From NCBI RefSeq assembly GCF_007004655.1, contig NZ_ML660090.1, forward strand, positions 124,001 to 188,000: a DNA stretch of 64,000 nucleotides, written 5' to 3'. The notes below the pieces were generated by a model. It had not been told where the DNA came from, made no database searches, and worked only from the letters and a program-made list of their open reading frames with translations. Below, piece after piece: positions 9,477-18,676 of the stretch; position 1 is the first letter of the stretch; each line of letters begins with the position of its first letter. The translations under genes were made by a program, and so were the position numbers. Origin of the DNA: Exilibacterium tricleocarpae. Its GTDB lineage: Bacteria > Pseudomonadota > Gammaproteobacteria > Pseudomonadales > Cellvibrionaceae.

Positions 9477-9550
9477 AGCTGACAGTTTACAGCTCACAGA
9501 AAAACCTGTTTTTAAGTGTTTTAGCTGCACACCATAAGCTTTGTCGTTTA

Positions 9551-11833
9551 CTAGTCAGCTAAAATCACATTTATATCCATCCGGGCAGGTAGATATTCAT
9601 CCAGACGAACACGCAGGTTCGCCATTCGTTGCGGTTGATACAGATCGTGAAAAGCGCCCATCTCCGACTCGTCGTCAGCGCCGCCCTTGATCTCTTCGGC
9701 ACAGTCGACCGCCAGTTGGCAGTAGGTTGGCATGCCGTAACGGACGCTGTTGAAGCGGGGGCGAACCCGCAGGCGCTCGCGCTCCTTTGCCGCTTCTTTG
9801 TCTGCCGGGTTCAGCGCCGGCACATCGACGGCGTTTTCAACCAGATCCGGTTGGCAGCGATAGCGCTTTGGCGTGCGCGAGCCCGGCGCGATATAGCTAA
9901 AGCGCAAACAACCCTGCTGGCGTCGCGCGACGCTGATCCGGCCATCGAAGAGCGTATTTTCACCGAGTTCGATGGCGTGGGCATGAATCCGGCCAAACAC
10001 GGTGCTGCGCCGAATTGTCAGGCAGGCGTGCGCTACCGGGCATCCGGGGGCGCCAATGGCTTCGAATTCACGGTCGGTGGCATCCACAATACTGTCGCTG
10101 ATGCAGAGTCTGATCGGGTCCAGGCGCACGCCTTCGCCGATCCCCTTACAGGCGGCCAGACTCGCTTCATCGCCCGCCAGGGTTTGTTCGTCAACCTCGT
10201 CACCCTCGTCACGGGCGGGTGCCTCGACATCGATAAGCGCGGGGTTCACTTGAATGGAGCCGATGATACTGTGCTCGATGGTCACGCAAACCCTGGGGCT
10301 GAAGATTTCCAGGCTCGACTCGGTTGCACGCTGCGGGCCGCAGTCGCTGCCCAGCGACCAGCCCGGCACCAGGGTCGAGTGCCGCAGCGTCAATTCCGTG
10401 ATGGCGCCGGATACCTGCACACCACGGCCGGTAATCATCACGCCGTCGAGAGTGAAGCGATTGTTTTGCATGCCGTTGACGGTCAGTGAATCCGGCCGAT
10501 CGGTCTGCCAGTCCAGCAGACGCAGGACCGGACGCTGGCGATTTGCCGCGCGTATCTGCAGACTTTCCTGTCCTTCCCGGTAGGACACGTTGAGTTGTTC
10601 TGCGTAGACACCGCTGTCGGTGATTTCAATCACGGCATGGCGCGGGGCATCTTCATTCCATTTTTCCAACGCACCCCTGATGGTCGCAAACGCCTCGTCG
10701 CGACCGACACGGAAAATCTCGCAGTCTTCGGGCTGAATAAGACTGCGCTCATACTCGCCGCCGCCGAGGTCCATACTGAAGCCGTAGTGGTAATTCACCC
10801 ACACTCCGTTTTTGGGAAACTGTCGCGCGGGAAAGGCAATGCGGCCGAGCAGCGGGTCGACAGCGACATACCCCCGCTTTGGCAGGTACTGCCAATCGCT
10901 CAGGTCGGCTGCGACAATGCTGTCCAGGGGGACAGGCTCGGGAATCACTTCTTTTCCCCGTGGCTTTTTCTTTCCCACCCAGATGTGCAGGCTCTTGCCC
11001 TCCCCGTAGAGCTGGCTTTTGTGGTCTTCGAAAAAGCGCCGCCGCATGGCAACGGGGAGATTGAACTCGCCGGCGATCTGACTGGGATCAGCCTCCGCTT
11101 CCGGACGCACGAAAAGGGGGGCATCATTTCCCAATACACTGAAAGTGAAACAGCGCGCAGCGACGGATTCCAGACAATAGGCCGGCGTTTTTGTCACCGG
11201 ATAGGACCTCAACCGCCAGACAAAAACACCGACGCTGGGAATATTGTGGCGCCCTGGGGTGTGGTGGAAGGTGTGACGGGAGTTGATCCGGCGTATATCG
11301 GCGTTGTGGGCGATTTGCTCGAACGGTCCATCGAGCAAATCCAGTGCGCCGCCGCTGCGAAGGTCGGCGGTTTGAGCGCGGTTTTCACCCAGGTGATTAA
11401 TGGCCTGGCAGCGGTTCAGCAACCGGTAAAACTCCACCGCCCGGGCCGGCCAGCCGGCGACGTCGTTACTCAACAGTTCCAACAGCGCCAGGGTTCCCTT
11501 GCGCCGGCGGTAGCGAAGGGTATTGGCGATTTCACGGCGCGGAATCAGTATCTTGTTGCGTTCGCGCCCCTGCCCGGTCTCTGCAGCGCCGGGTTCCCCT
11601 GCTTCGCGCACCGGTTCGTAACCCACCAGGTCGCCGATATAAGGTACCGCCCAGTCTTCACTGGTCTCGATAAACCAGTTCTCGTAGAGCTGCGAGATGT
11701 TGTCTTCCACAACATTGACCTGTTCGGTGATAACCCGCAGCAGCGCCTTTAAATGCTCCCCCTGTTCGGCATCGCGCAGGCGATACACCAGTGGCAGCAA
11801 CTCATACAAGCGGTCTTCGCTGATCCTTTTCAT
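9551..11833 (-). CDS. Phage tail protein I-like baseplate protein with beta-helix-like extension
   Basis: This 760-residue protein begins YELLPLVYRLRDAEQGEHLK and continues VNVVEDNISQLYENWFIETS, the gpI-like tail protein pattern that joins baseplate wedge and fibre. The N-terminal 130 residues carry that domain. The middle has a linker domain (GVWVNYHYGFSMDLGGGEYE). From about residue 380 there are repeated short strands (VSYREGQESLQIRAANRQRP, NRFTLDGVMITGRGVQVSGA) that look like a right-handed beta-helix. The extension may stand in for the missing tail fibre. It sits 3 bases after the gpJ-like gene, so coupled translation is likely. It is far longer than a phage gpI. Confidence 0.8.
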   Translation of the reverse strand: MKRISEDRLYELLPLVYRLRDAEQGEHLKALLRVITEQVNVVEDNISQLYENWFIETSEDWAVPYIGDLVGYEPVREAGEPGAAETGQGRERNKILIPRREIANTLRYRRRKGTLALLELLSNDVAGWPARAVEFYRLLNRCQAINHLGENRAQTADLRSGGALDLLDGPFEQIAHNADIRRINSRHTFHHTPGRHNIPSVGVFVWRLRSYPVTKTPAYCLESVAARCFTFSVLGNDAPLFVRPEAEADPSQIAGEFNLPVAMRRRFFEDHKSQLYGEGKSLHIWVGKKKPRGKEVIPEPVPLDSIVAADLSDWQYLPKRGYVAVDPLLGRIAFPARQFPKNGVWVNYHYGFSMDLGGGEYERSLIQPEDCEIFRVGRDEAFATIRGALEKWNEDAPRHAVIEITDSGVYAEQLNVSYREGQESLQIRAANRQRPVLRLLDWQTDRPDSLTVNGMQNNRFTLDGVMITGRGVQVSGAITELTLRHSTLVPGWSLGSDCGPQRATESSLEIFSPRVCVTIEHSIIGSIQVNPALIDVEAPARDEGDEVDEQTLAGDEASLAACKGIGEGVRLDPIRLCISDSIVDATDREFEAIGAPGCPVAHACLTIRRSTVFGRIHAHAIELGENTLFDGRISVARRQQGCLRFSYIAPGSRTPKRYRCQPDLVENAVDVPALNPADKEAAKERERLRVRPRFNSVRYGMPTYCQLAVDCAEEIKGGADDESEMGAFHDLYQPQRMANLRVRLDEYLPARMDINVILAD

Positions 11834-11836
11834 AAC

Positions 11837-14737
11837 TCACTCGATCTGGTTTAAAATCAGGGTTTCGGGAACATCCGGCGCTAAAAACGCCAGCTGCGCC
11901 GGCCGCATGACCCCATTTTCCAGCGCCGCCAGGTTGACGCTCAACGATGGATTCGGACGCCGCCTTGCTTCACTCTCGGCGATGATCGCCTGCACGGTTT
12001 CAGCAATTTCGTCGGGACTTAACAGACGCCGTTCAACGACACCGCTTTCACCGATTGCACTCGCTTTCTTTTCCGGGACACCACCAAAGGTATCCACATC
12101 CACATAGTCGACGCCGCGCACAGCCTGCACCACACTGATCACTTCGCTCAACCAGAGATCGCGGCCCAGTTCACTGCGCCCGAAGCTGAAGGCGTCCAAC
12201 AACGCCGCACGCACGCCGGCTACGACCGGTTCCCATTGATAATCCGGACGGATGCGCACGCGCGCGCTGATCACCACCAGCAACAGTTCGCGCACGGCGA
12301 GTCGGATCGGCAGGTGGGGATCGCCAAAATCACTCAACGCGCGGCGCAGGTTTCGAAACAGATCTGAAGTTTCATCGATGGGGATATCGTCGGCGCCGGC
12401 AATGGTGACGTGAACAAACTGGCGGCGCCCATCGGTCAATTCCAGGGCGTGGGCCTTGCCGATACCGGCAAAGGTGCGGGAGAAGTCCTGATAATCCCGC
12501 ACCGACACCAGTCTGTCCAGCGCCTTTACCGCCAGCGGCGCATTCTCCCGCGCCTGATCGCGTCCCTCCCGATCGGCACCCCCGGACGCCCGCAGGGGAT
12601 TGACGACTGCTTTGACGCCGAGCGGTTTGGTCTGCAACAGTGAAATCTGTTCGGCCTTCACATTGCCCGGTTTGCCGATCCCCGAACGATAGACGGCCCT
12701 GATGTTTTCCACGCCCGTAGGCAGGCGGGCACCGCGCTCGCCATTGCCAAAACTGACTGTCGTGTTGTCCTCGTCATCGGTTTGGGTGATAAAGTGCCGA
12801 TCCGTCGCCTGGCGATCGGCCAGTGTCACCACTTCGTGCCATTGGAGATCGTTGACAAAAACCTCCAGGGTGCTGTCGACACCACTCGGGTTTGACGCCG
12901 ATACATGGGTCAGCGGTTTTTGCTTGAGGGTAAAGGCCTGCAGTGCGTTGCTGCCGTCACCGCTGCCCAGGACCTCCTGCCGCGTTTCCCCGTGGGTCGC
13001 TTTGGCGACATTGCCGTAGAGGGTGACCGTGTCGCGCTTAAAACAATAGGCCAGTTCGCTGGCAAGCTTGATAAAGGTGTGGGTTTTTTCTCCCAGGCGC
13101 GCAGTTCCTCTCTCTTCCAGGACCACATCCTGCGTCACCGTGCTCAGCATCGCCAGTTCGCTAAAACGCACTCCGGAGGTTCCATCGAGTTCCCGCTCGC
13201 CGGAGACAATTACCCAACGGCCGGCTTCCAGACCGTCGTAGAAGCCGTCGAGTTCGATCAGGTCATCGACACCGCCGCAGATGGGTGTGTCAATCGGCGC
13301 TTCGGCCAGTTCCAGTTCTTCGGGCTGGGCGTAGACGCGCGCGCCGCGAATGATATCGATATTCTCTGCGCCGGCGGGGTCCCACCAGTTACCATCAAGG
13401 GTAATTCTGGTGGTTTCAGCGCTGAGTCCGTAGGCGTGACGCGAAATGGTCCGGACATCGGTGGCCCTGAAGACACTGTGAATCACCTTGTCAGCGGGGT
13501 TTTCGACCACTACATAGTCAGCGGCCAGTATTTGGTCATAGCCTCGATCGAGGTGCAGCACATTCGCCGCTTCGCCGCCGTCGGGCGGCCATTTCTCCCA
13601 GGGCTGCGGCATCAGATTTCCCGCCTCCAGATTGGGGCGCGGGTTGCCTTCACCGTCGTCTGTGAAAGTGGGATGATACTGCGGCTGGCGCGGCGCATTG
13701 TGACCAAACAACGGCGCTGTCACCCGCAACGCATAGATTTTGACAGGACTGTCCCGAGTCACCCGGGCGTTTGCCGCGGCATCGACCAGCGTATCACGCA
13801 GCGGCCGCGACAGGCTGCCCAGCACCCGGTAGCCGGACTCGGCCCCGGCTTTGAATTGCTCTCCCAGCGCCCGGCTGAGGCGCAATCGGTTGGCCGGTTG
13901 CAGGGAGGGCCGCAGTGTGAGGTCTTTGATCAGCTCAACCGTGTTCACCAGCGGCGGGACGGCAGCGGGCGCCAGCGGCTGCAGGGCAATCCGGGTGCGA
14001 TCGGCAACGATATCGGGTTCAATCTCTTTTACCCGCCGAAACAGCGGCTCCGACCCGAAGCCATTATCCAACAGCAGGGGATCATTGATCTGTAAGCCGG
14101 TATTGGTGCCTTTGAGGTAAACCGTCTGGCGCGGATCATTGGCGATCATTTGCGCCGTCTGTGGTTGCGATAGTCGCGGTCTGAGATTGTTCCACTGCTG
14201 CCGCGCCTTCAGTTCCTCGCCGGTCTCGAAAGACTGCGGCAACTCGCCGGGCCCGGGCACGCTCTGGGCGCGGCTGCCGATGGGAATCGTGACCTCCCCG
14301 GCGGTGTTGTCATCGATGGTATAGGCGAGAAACACACTGGCAGCCACACCCGGCCTGAGCCGGTAACCGACCAGCCGCGCCAGTTCCAGAATCGAGCGCC
14401 GCTCGCCGGCGGTGCGCAGGTAACCCTCATTGGCGATCCGCTCCTGGTAGAACGTCAATACATCCGCCACTGTCGCCCAGGCATCGAGCAGGGCGATCGC
14501 CGGATCGTCCGGGTCCCGCGTCGTCAGTCCGGCAAGCTCGGGGAATGCGGCGCCGGAGAGACGCGCCTTCATGGTTTCGAGAAAGCTGCCATGGGTACCC
14601 GCGCGATAGCGCAGCTGATCCAGCCCCGGACGGTTGTACGTCGCCACGGGCGTCAATAGTTCAAGCCCTTCACAACAGCCGCAGGCTTCGCTGTCCTTGA
14701 ATTCAGGGTGGCAGCAGTCGCAACATCGTGTGTTCAT
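11837..14737 (-). CDS. eCIS baseplate assembly protein, gpJ-like (Afp12-type)
   Basis: This 966-residue protein carries a Cys-rich N-terminus (TRCCDCCHPEF...CGCC, a possible metal knot) followed by the baseplate motif DPDDPAIALLDAWATVADVL and TFYQERIANEGYLRTAGERR. Such proteins form the wedge ring around the central hub (T4 gp6/gpJ type; Afp12 in eCIS). The C-terminal part includes SVRDYQDFSRTFAGIGKAHA, the typical gpJ tail-end motif, and SEVISVVQAVRGVDYVDVDT. Its start overlaps the stop of the preceding gpJ-like gene by 4 bases (ATGA). Paired gpJ-like genes in tandem match the Afp11/Afp12 arrangement. Confidence 0.88.
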   Translation of the reverse strand: MNTRCCDCCHPEFKDSEACGCCEGLELLTPVATYNRPGLDQLRYRAGTHGSFLETMKARLSGAAFPELAGLTTRDPDDPAIALLDAWATVADVLTFYQERIANEGYLRTAGERRSILELARLVGYRLRPGVAASVFLAYTIDDNTAGEVTIPIGSRAQSVPGPGELPQSFETGEELKARQQWNNLRPRLSQPQTAQMIANDPRQTVYLKGTNTGLQINDPLLLDNGFGSEPLFRRVKEIEPDIVADRTRIALQPLAPAAVPPLVNTVELIKDLTLRPSLQPANRLRLSRALGEQFKAGAESGYRVLGSLSRPLRDTLVDAAANARVTRDSPVKIYALRVTAPLFGHNAPRQPQYHPTFTDDGEGNPRPNLEAGNLMPQPWEKWPPDGGEAANVLHLDRGYDQILAADYVVVENPADKVIHSVFRATDVRTISRHAYGLSAETTRITLDGNWWDPAGAENIDIIRGARVYAQPEELELAEAPIDTPICGGVDDLIELDGFYDGLEAGRWVIVSGERELDGTSGVRFSELAMLSTVTQDVVLEERGTARLGEKTHTFIKLASELAYCFKRDTVTLYGNVAKATHGETRQEVLGSGDGSNALQAFTLKQKPLTHVSASNPSGVDSTLEVFVNDLQWHEVVTLADRQATDRHFITQTDDEDNTTVSFGNGERGARLPTGVENIRAVYRSGIGKPGNVKAEQISLLQTKPLGVKAVVNPLRASGGADREGRDQARENAPLAVKALDRLVSVRDYQDFSRTFAGIGKAHALELTDGRRQFVHVTIAGADDIPIDETSDLFRNLRRALSDFGDPHLPIRLAVRELLLVVISARVRIRPDYQWEPVVAGVRAALLDAFSFGRSELGRDLWLSEVISVVQAVRGVDYVDVDTFGGVPEKKASAIGESGVVERRLLSPDEIAETVQAIIAESEARRRPNPSLSVNLAALENGVMRPAQLAFLAPDVPETLILNQIE

Positions 14738-17445
14738 CGTCCACCTCCCACTGTCAGTGTCAGTCTGCCGTTCTCGGGCTGGCTGGGGTCACTGTCCAGG
14801 CGCGCCACCTCAAAAGGCCCCAGCGGCAGAACGCCGTTTTCTATCTCCTGATTCGGGGGTTGGTGCTGGCGCTGCAGCTTTGTCACCTGCACGCTTTGCA
14901 CACCGGCAACCGCCTGGGCAACCGCCACCAGCCGACTCAGGTGGATATCCTCGCCAAAGGTGAGGTTGTCGGGGTGAAAGAATCCCAACTTGCCGTCAGC
15001 CAGCCGGCGGTTACTGAGCAGATCCAACAGTGCCGCTTTGACGTGGCCGCGCAGGTAATTCGGCAGGACGCATACCCGTATCTCGATATCCAGCGGTACC
15101 TTGCGCGCGGATTTCACCACCAGGTCGTGGCCGATACGGCGGTAGCGATGCAGTTTCGCCGCAACTGCGGCTATCAGTTCGGGACCGGCCTCATCACTGC
15201 CGTAAGGGTCCACCGCCACCAGAACTTCATACCAGCTGCCGTTCCAGCGCAGTCGCGCGGCGGCTCTCTGCACCTGGTGTTTGAATTCACGCGCAACGAT
15301 AGCGGCGTAATCTTCGGCGGTGATGGCGCGCTGGAGATCGCGGCGAAAGGTATGCGGCGCAAACAGTTTCACTTCAGCGAGCGTTTCCGCCTCGGTACCG
15401 CCGCGGGCCGGTAAGGGGTTGCGCGCATTCAAAGTAACACCGCTCAAAAGGGAGCGAAACACCAGGTGGGAGATAGCTTCAGCCCCGACATTACCCGCCA
15501 CCCCGTTGCCCACTCTATAGCTGCTGTCGAACTTCATACCGGCATCGGGTTTTTCACCGGCTTCATCGTCGCCAAAACGCAAGTGCGCGCGCCCGTCCTC
15601 ATCGATCTCGGCGACGAAATGGTGATCTTCCGGACCACTGGCAAACAGATCGCGCCGCACGCTCCAGTGAAATACAACATCCTGTTCGAGGTAACTGGTG
15701 AGCGCAACCTGTGGCAGAGCCTGGCGCACATCCTGATCGAGCGCCTGCGCCGCCGGCAGCGCAGGCGCGAGAGGCTGGCTGAAAGTCAGGGGCGCTCGCG
15801 ACAAATAAGGGCGATAGCGGGCCGCCGTTAACCGGGTGTCTCCCACCACACCCTCACCTTTGCAACAGGCCCGGGTGTCGTCGACCGGGACACTGCCCAG
15901 ACCCTCGGCCCGGGATCTGCCGTGGTCCACCAGAATCACGTTGCCGCAGGCAATACTGACAGGGTTGATCATCTCGCAGTCGGGCGGCGGTCCGAGCGAC
16001 GAAATACACAGCGCAAACGGCAGCCTGTCTGCCTCCCCCCACTCGATATGCACCACCGGACAGCCGTTGAGTGGATCGATGCCCGCCTCGACCGCGCTCA
16101 GACGCACAGCGTGGCGGTGTTTGGGGTCCGCATCGCCGGGCATACCCGTCGTGGGTCCGACTATCTCCTCAAACATCAGGACATCACCCGGTTTCAGATA
16201 GAGCCTTGGCGGCGGGTTGGGCGCCGGTGCAACCGCCGGGTCCTCTGCGGCCGGGGCGGCGAGACCGTCCGGCGGACTCTGTTCCCGGTCTTGCGGATAC
16301 GGGCGATCCGCGTCCTGCCGCTCGTCCGGTTCGCCATCCGCTTCACAGGGCGGTTGCGCGGGCGCGGTGCCGGCCGCCAGCTCACCGGCGAGCGTGGCCC
16401 GCACCGCGCCCTTCGGCAGACAGCATTCTTTATCCCCCCAGTCGTAGAACCGTATCTTGTTGTGATTGCGGTAAATCGAAATACTGCCATCAACCATGGG
16501 CTCGAACACTTCATAATCAGCCGGCGAAATTGAGGCAATGTCCTGTTCCGTGATTACCTTTCCCAAGCCCTGCAAAGCGCCGCCGGTAATAAAATACATA
16601 TCGCCGGGGTCGAGCTGTTCCAGATCCGTGTCGGTCTGGACACAGACCCAGGTGCGGGCGTTGCAGCCCTCGTGCATGGGATAATCGACCAGCCGCGCGT
16701 GCCGGCGCACGGAGATGCGCTTGCGCGCCGTGCCGAGATAGGCCTCGGTGGCGACAGCGTCCTGGTAGTAGCTCAGATGATCGCCCGCATAGGCCAGCAC
16801 CTCGGCCAGGGCGATGCCGATGTCCGGCACATGCCTTTCGCGCCACTGCGGCATCACCAGCGCGAGGCGGTCGAGAATCAGCTGGCGAAAACTGCCGTAG
16901 TCTTTGGCCAGGTAATTGATATCGGGCTCGCCGACAGGTTCAACGGGACAGGGCGGCGCCGGCAGACAATCGAGATCGCCGGGGCAATCGGCTTTGAAAC
17001 TGAACACCAGGCGGTCGTAGCGGGGATCGAAGGCGGAGTGCGGTTGCCATTGTCCGTCTTCGCGCCGTTCCACGACCCGCAAGGTATAGCTTGAAAAATC
17101 ACCGGCGCGATCGACGCTCACCAGCATGTAATCGTCGAGTTCGACACTGCGATACGTGTGCACGTCCACACTGACAACATTGATGTCGCGGATACGGCTG
17201 CCGCCCTCGATTTTCACATTCGCGGGGGTCAGGGCGACCGGTGCCTTGCCGAGAAAGTACACGCGCAGGAGACGCTGTCCGGCCAGGCTGGGCTCATCCC
17301 CGGAGAGCTCCCCCACCTCCAGGTAATCCAAACCGTTCAACTGCTGCTGGCGACGTACCCGTTCGCGGCGCATCTCGCTGCGGCATATCAGCTCTTTCCG
17401 TATCAGCCCACTCCGTATCAGCCCACTCCGTATCAGCCCACTCAT
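14734..17445 (-). CDS. eCIS baseplate assembly protein, gpJ-like (Afp11-type)
   Basis: This 903-residue protein shares the wedge motif of the next gene (HVPDIGIALAEVLAYAGDHL then SYYQDAVATEAYLGTARKRI) and the C-terminal gpJ-type elements (RRDLQRAITAEDYAAIVARE; LSRLVAVAQAVAGVQSVQV). A Pro/Asp-rich insertion near residues 350-400 is probably disordered. The start ATG overlaps the gp25-like gene's stop (ATGA), which supports translation of the unusual N-terminus, a pentapeptide SGLIR repeated three times from 15-bp DNA units. It likely heterodimerises with the Afp12-type protein to build the baseplate ring. Confidence 0.88.
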   Translation of the reverse strand: MSGLIRSGLIRSGLIRKELICRSEMRRERVRRQQQLNGLDYLEVGELSGDEPSLAGQRLLRVYFLGKAPVALTPANVKIEGGSRIRDINVVSVDVHTYRSVELDDYMLVSVDRAGDFSSYTLRVVERREDGQWQPHSAFDPRYDRLVFSFKADCPGDLDCLPAPPCPVEPVGEPDINYLAKDYGSFRQLILDRLALVMPQWRERHVPDIGIALAEVLAYAGDHLSYYQDAVATEAYLGTARKRISVRRHARLVDYPMHEGCNARTWVCVQTDTDLEQLDPGDMYFITGGALQGLGKVITEQDIASISPADYEVFEPMVDGSISIYRNHNKIRFYDWGDKECCLPKGAVRATLAGELAAGTAPAQPPCEADGEPDERQDADRPYPQDREQSPPDGLAAPAAEDPAVAPAPNPPPRLYLKPGDVLMFEEIVGPTTGMPGDADPKHRHAVRLSAVEAGIDPLNGCPVVHIEWGEADRLPFALCISSLGPPPDCEMINPVSIACGNVILVDHGRSRAEGLGSVPVDDTRACCKGEGVVGDTRLTAARYRPYLSRAPLTFSQPLAPALPAAQALDQDVRQALPQVALTSYLEQDVVFHWSVRRDLFASGPEDHHFVAEIDEDGRAHLRFGDDEAGEKPDAGMKFDSSYRVGNGVAGNVGAEAISHLVFRSLLSGVTLNARNPLPARGGTEAETLAEVKLFAPHTFRRDLQRAITAEDYAAIVAREFKHQVQRAAARLRWNGSWYEVLVAVDPYGSDEAGPELIAAVAAKLHRYRRIGHDLVVKSARKVPLDIEIRVCVLPNYLRGHVKAALLDLLSNRRLADGKLGFFHPDNLTFGEDIHLSRLVAVAQAVAGVQSVQVTKLQRQHQPPNQEIENGVLPLGPFEVARLDSDPSQPENGRLTLTVGGGR
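17383..17442 (-). repeat. 15-bp tandem repeat at the gpJ-like gene start
   Basis: Three exact copies of CCGTATCAGCCCACT (17398-17412, 17413-17427, 17428-17442) and one diverged copy (17383-17397) lie immediately after the start codon on the minus strand. Read in frame they give SGLIR three times and KELIC once. A change in copy number would keep the reading frame. Confidence 0.9.
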
Positions 17446-17804
17446 AGTGCCGTACTCCGTGTGAAAGTTTCACTGCGCGCTTCATCGCTGTTTCTGACCC
17501 GATACCGGACCTCGACCCGCAGGCTCGCCTCGTCACTGGTCGCGATTAACTCCAGCACCTCGATCAGATCACCGAGCCACTGCTGTAACCCGGCCTGTGT
17601 CGTCATTTGCACGGTCGCCGCCAGTTCCGGGCTGTTGGGGGCAAAGATCAACTGCAATAACCCACTGCCGAAATCCGGCCGGTTGACGCGTTCACCGGCG
17701 TTGGTAAACAGGAACTGCTCGATCATGTCGCGGATGTGATCGTCATCGGCGGCGGCGGCGGTGCGCCCGCGGCTGTCGAAATGAAAGGGATAGTCGATAT
17801 TCAT
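17442..17804 (-). CDS. GPW/gp25-family baseplate protein (Afp9-type)
   Basis: This 120-residue protein has the gp25-like pattern: DYPFHFDSRGRTAAAADDDH then IRDMIEQFLFTNAGERVNRP and DFGSGLLQLIFAPN. Proteins of this family lock the sheath initiator to the baseplate hub. The start at 17804 is chosen because the family N-terminus begins there; an upstream in-frame extension would overlap the PAAR-like gene and looks non-coding. The stop overlaps the next start by 4 bases. A variable C-terminal strand ends at the stop. Confidence 0.92.
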   Translation of the reverse strand: MNIDYPFHFDSRGRTAAAADDDHIRDMIEQFLFTNAGERVNRPDFGSGLLQLIFAPNSPELAATVQMTTQAGLQQWLGDLIEVLELIATSDEASLRVEVRYRVRNSDEARSETFTRSTAL

Positions 17805-17811
17805 AGTGACC

Positions 17812-18135
17812 TCACAGGGCGCTGACCCGTGTCTGGGTTGCTGCGATAACAAGCGGTGTGCCGGTGGGTGTACAAATTCCCTGGCTGCTCTGCACCAACA
17901 GCGGCTGGCCGTTCGAAAACACCCGAGTGCTCCCACTTACCCACTGGGCCGTCACGCAGGGCCCGTTGGCACCGGGTGGCGGCGGCAGGGTGCAGCCTGC
18001 AACCGCGTAGGGCGTGGTCATCAACACAGTCGGTTGCGCGCTGACGGTGACGCGGGGGTTGGGTGCGGTCGGTGTCGCCTGCCCCGCGTGCGAACAGAGC
18101 ACCTGCGCCCCGACATGAACTAAAAAACCCGGCAT
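17812..18135 (-). CDS. PAAR-like spike tip protein
   Basis: This 107-residue protein begins MPGFLVHVGAQVLCSHAGQA and has the spaced small-residue pattern (PRVTVSAQPTVLM, VFSNGQPLLVQSSQG) of DUF4280/PAAR-like caps that sharpen contractile-tail spikes. Cysteines at CSHAG, AGC, PCV and GIC may bind metal at the tip. It lies between the OB-fold spike gene and the gp25-like gene, as expected for Afp10-like function. The start at 18135 follows a GGAGG ribosome site; a longer upstream frame overlaps the spike gene and lacks family features. Confidence 0.85.
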   Translation of the reverse strand: MPGFLVHVGAQVLCSHAGQATPTAPNPRVTVSAQPTVLMTTPYAVAGCTLPPPPGANGPCVTAQWVSGSTRVFSNGQPLLVQSSQGICTPTGTPLVIAATQTRVSAL

Positions 18136-18145
18136 AGCTGCCTCC

Positions 18146-18676
18146 TCAGGTAACCACCAAAGCGCCGTTGTTGACGGTGACCGCCGGCCCCACCAGGTTA
18201 ATCGAAGCGCCTTTACCGTTATTGATATAAATGCCCGTATCGTTGACGACAATGGTCGCCCCGGTGGCGCTCTTCAGCACGATCCCGCCGGATATGGGCG
18301 TCGGCACAGAATCGCTGACAGCCAGCATATTCTGCAGCGTTGTCTGGATAACCACGTTCTGGCCGGGAGGAATGGCCGGCGGCACCGTTGCCGTCGGCGG
18401 CACATCGGCAGCGCTGTTCCAGCGGCCGCCGGTCCAGATCGGCCGGTTGGGATCGCCCTGTTCAAATTCGACCCAGACGGCGGCCCCGATAGGCGGTACG
18501 GCAAAGATTCCCGCCGTGGTGCCGGGCAGGCCGGAAAACGGCGCACAGCACTCCGCCCAGGTACTCGGCGACAGGCCCAGTACATCCGGTATCGTCAGTT
18601 GCAACCGGCCGCGGTATTCGAGATCGATATTGTTGAACACCGTAGCGCGGTATTTGCCTAAAAACTGTTGTGTCAT
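18146..18676 (-). CDS. Baseplate spike protein, gpV/gp5 OB-fold type
   Basis: This 176-residue protein has the OB-fold opening of tail spikes (KYRATVFNNIDLEYRGRLQL, then PSTWAECCAPFSG) and the motif GAAVWVEFEQGDPNRPIWTG, diagnostic of gpV/VgrG-type OB domains. The C-terminal half has repeating strands (GIVLKSATGATIVVNDTGIY) that would build the triple-stranded spike. With the adjacent hub gene it equals one Afp8/VgrG protein split in two. Its start overlaps the hub gene's stop by 4 bases. Confidence 0.9.
   Translation of the reverse strand: MTQQFLGKYRATVFNNIDLEYRGRLQLTIPDVLGLSPSTWAECCAPFSGLPGTTAGIFAVPPIGAAVWVEFEQGDPNRPIWTGGRWNSAADVPPTATVPPAIPPGQNVVIQTTLQNMLAVSDSVPTPISGGIVLKSATGATIVVNDTGIYINNGKGASINLVGPAVTVNNGALVVT

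Noticed and set aside
10595-11752. Plus-strand open frame (385 codons) opposite the gpI-like gene
   Set aside because: Antisense shadow of a gene with clear baseplate motifs.
12905-14095. Plus-strand open frame (396 codons) opposite the gpJ-like gene
   Set aside because: Antisense shadow with no ribosome site or recognisable domain.
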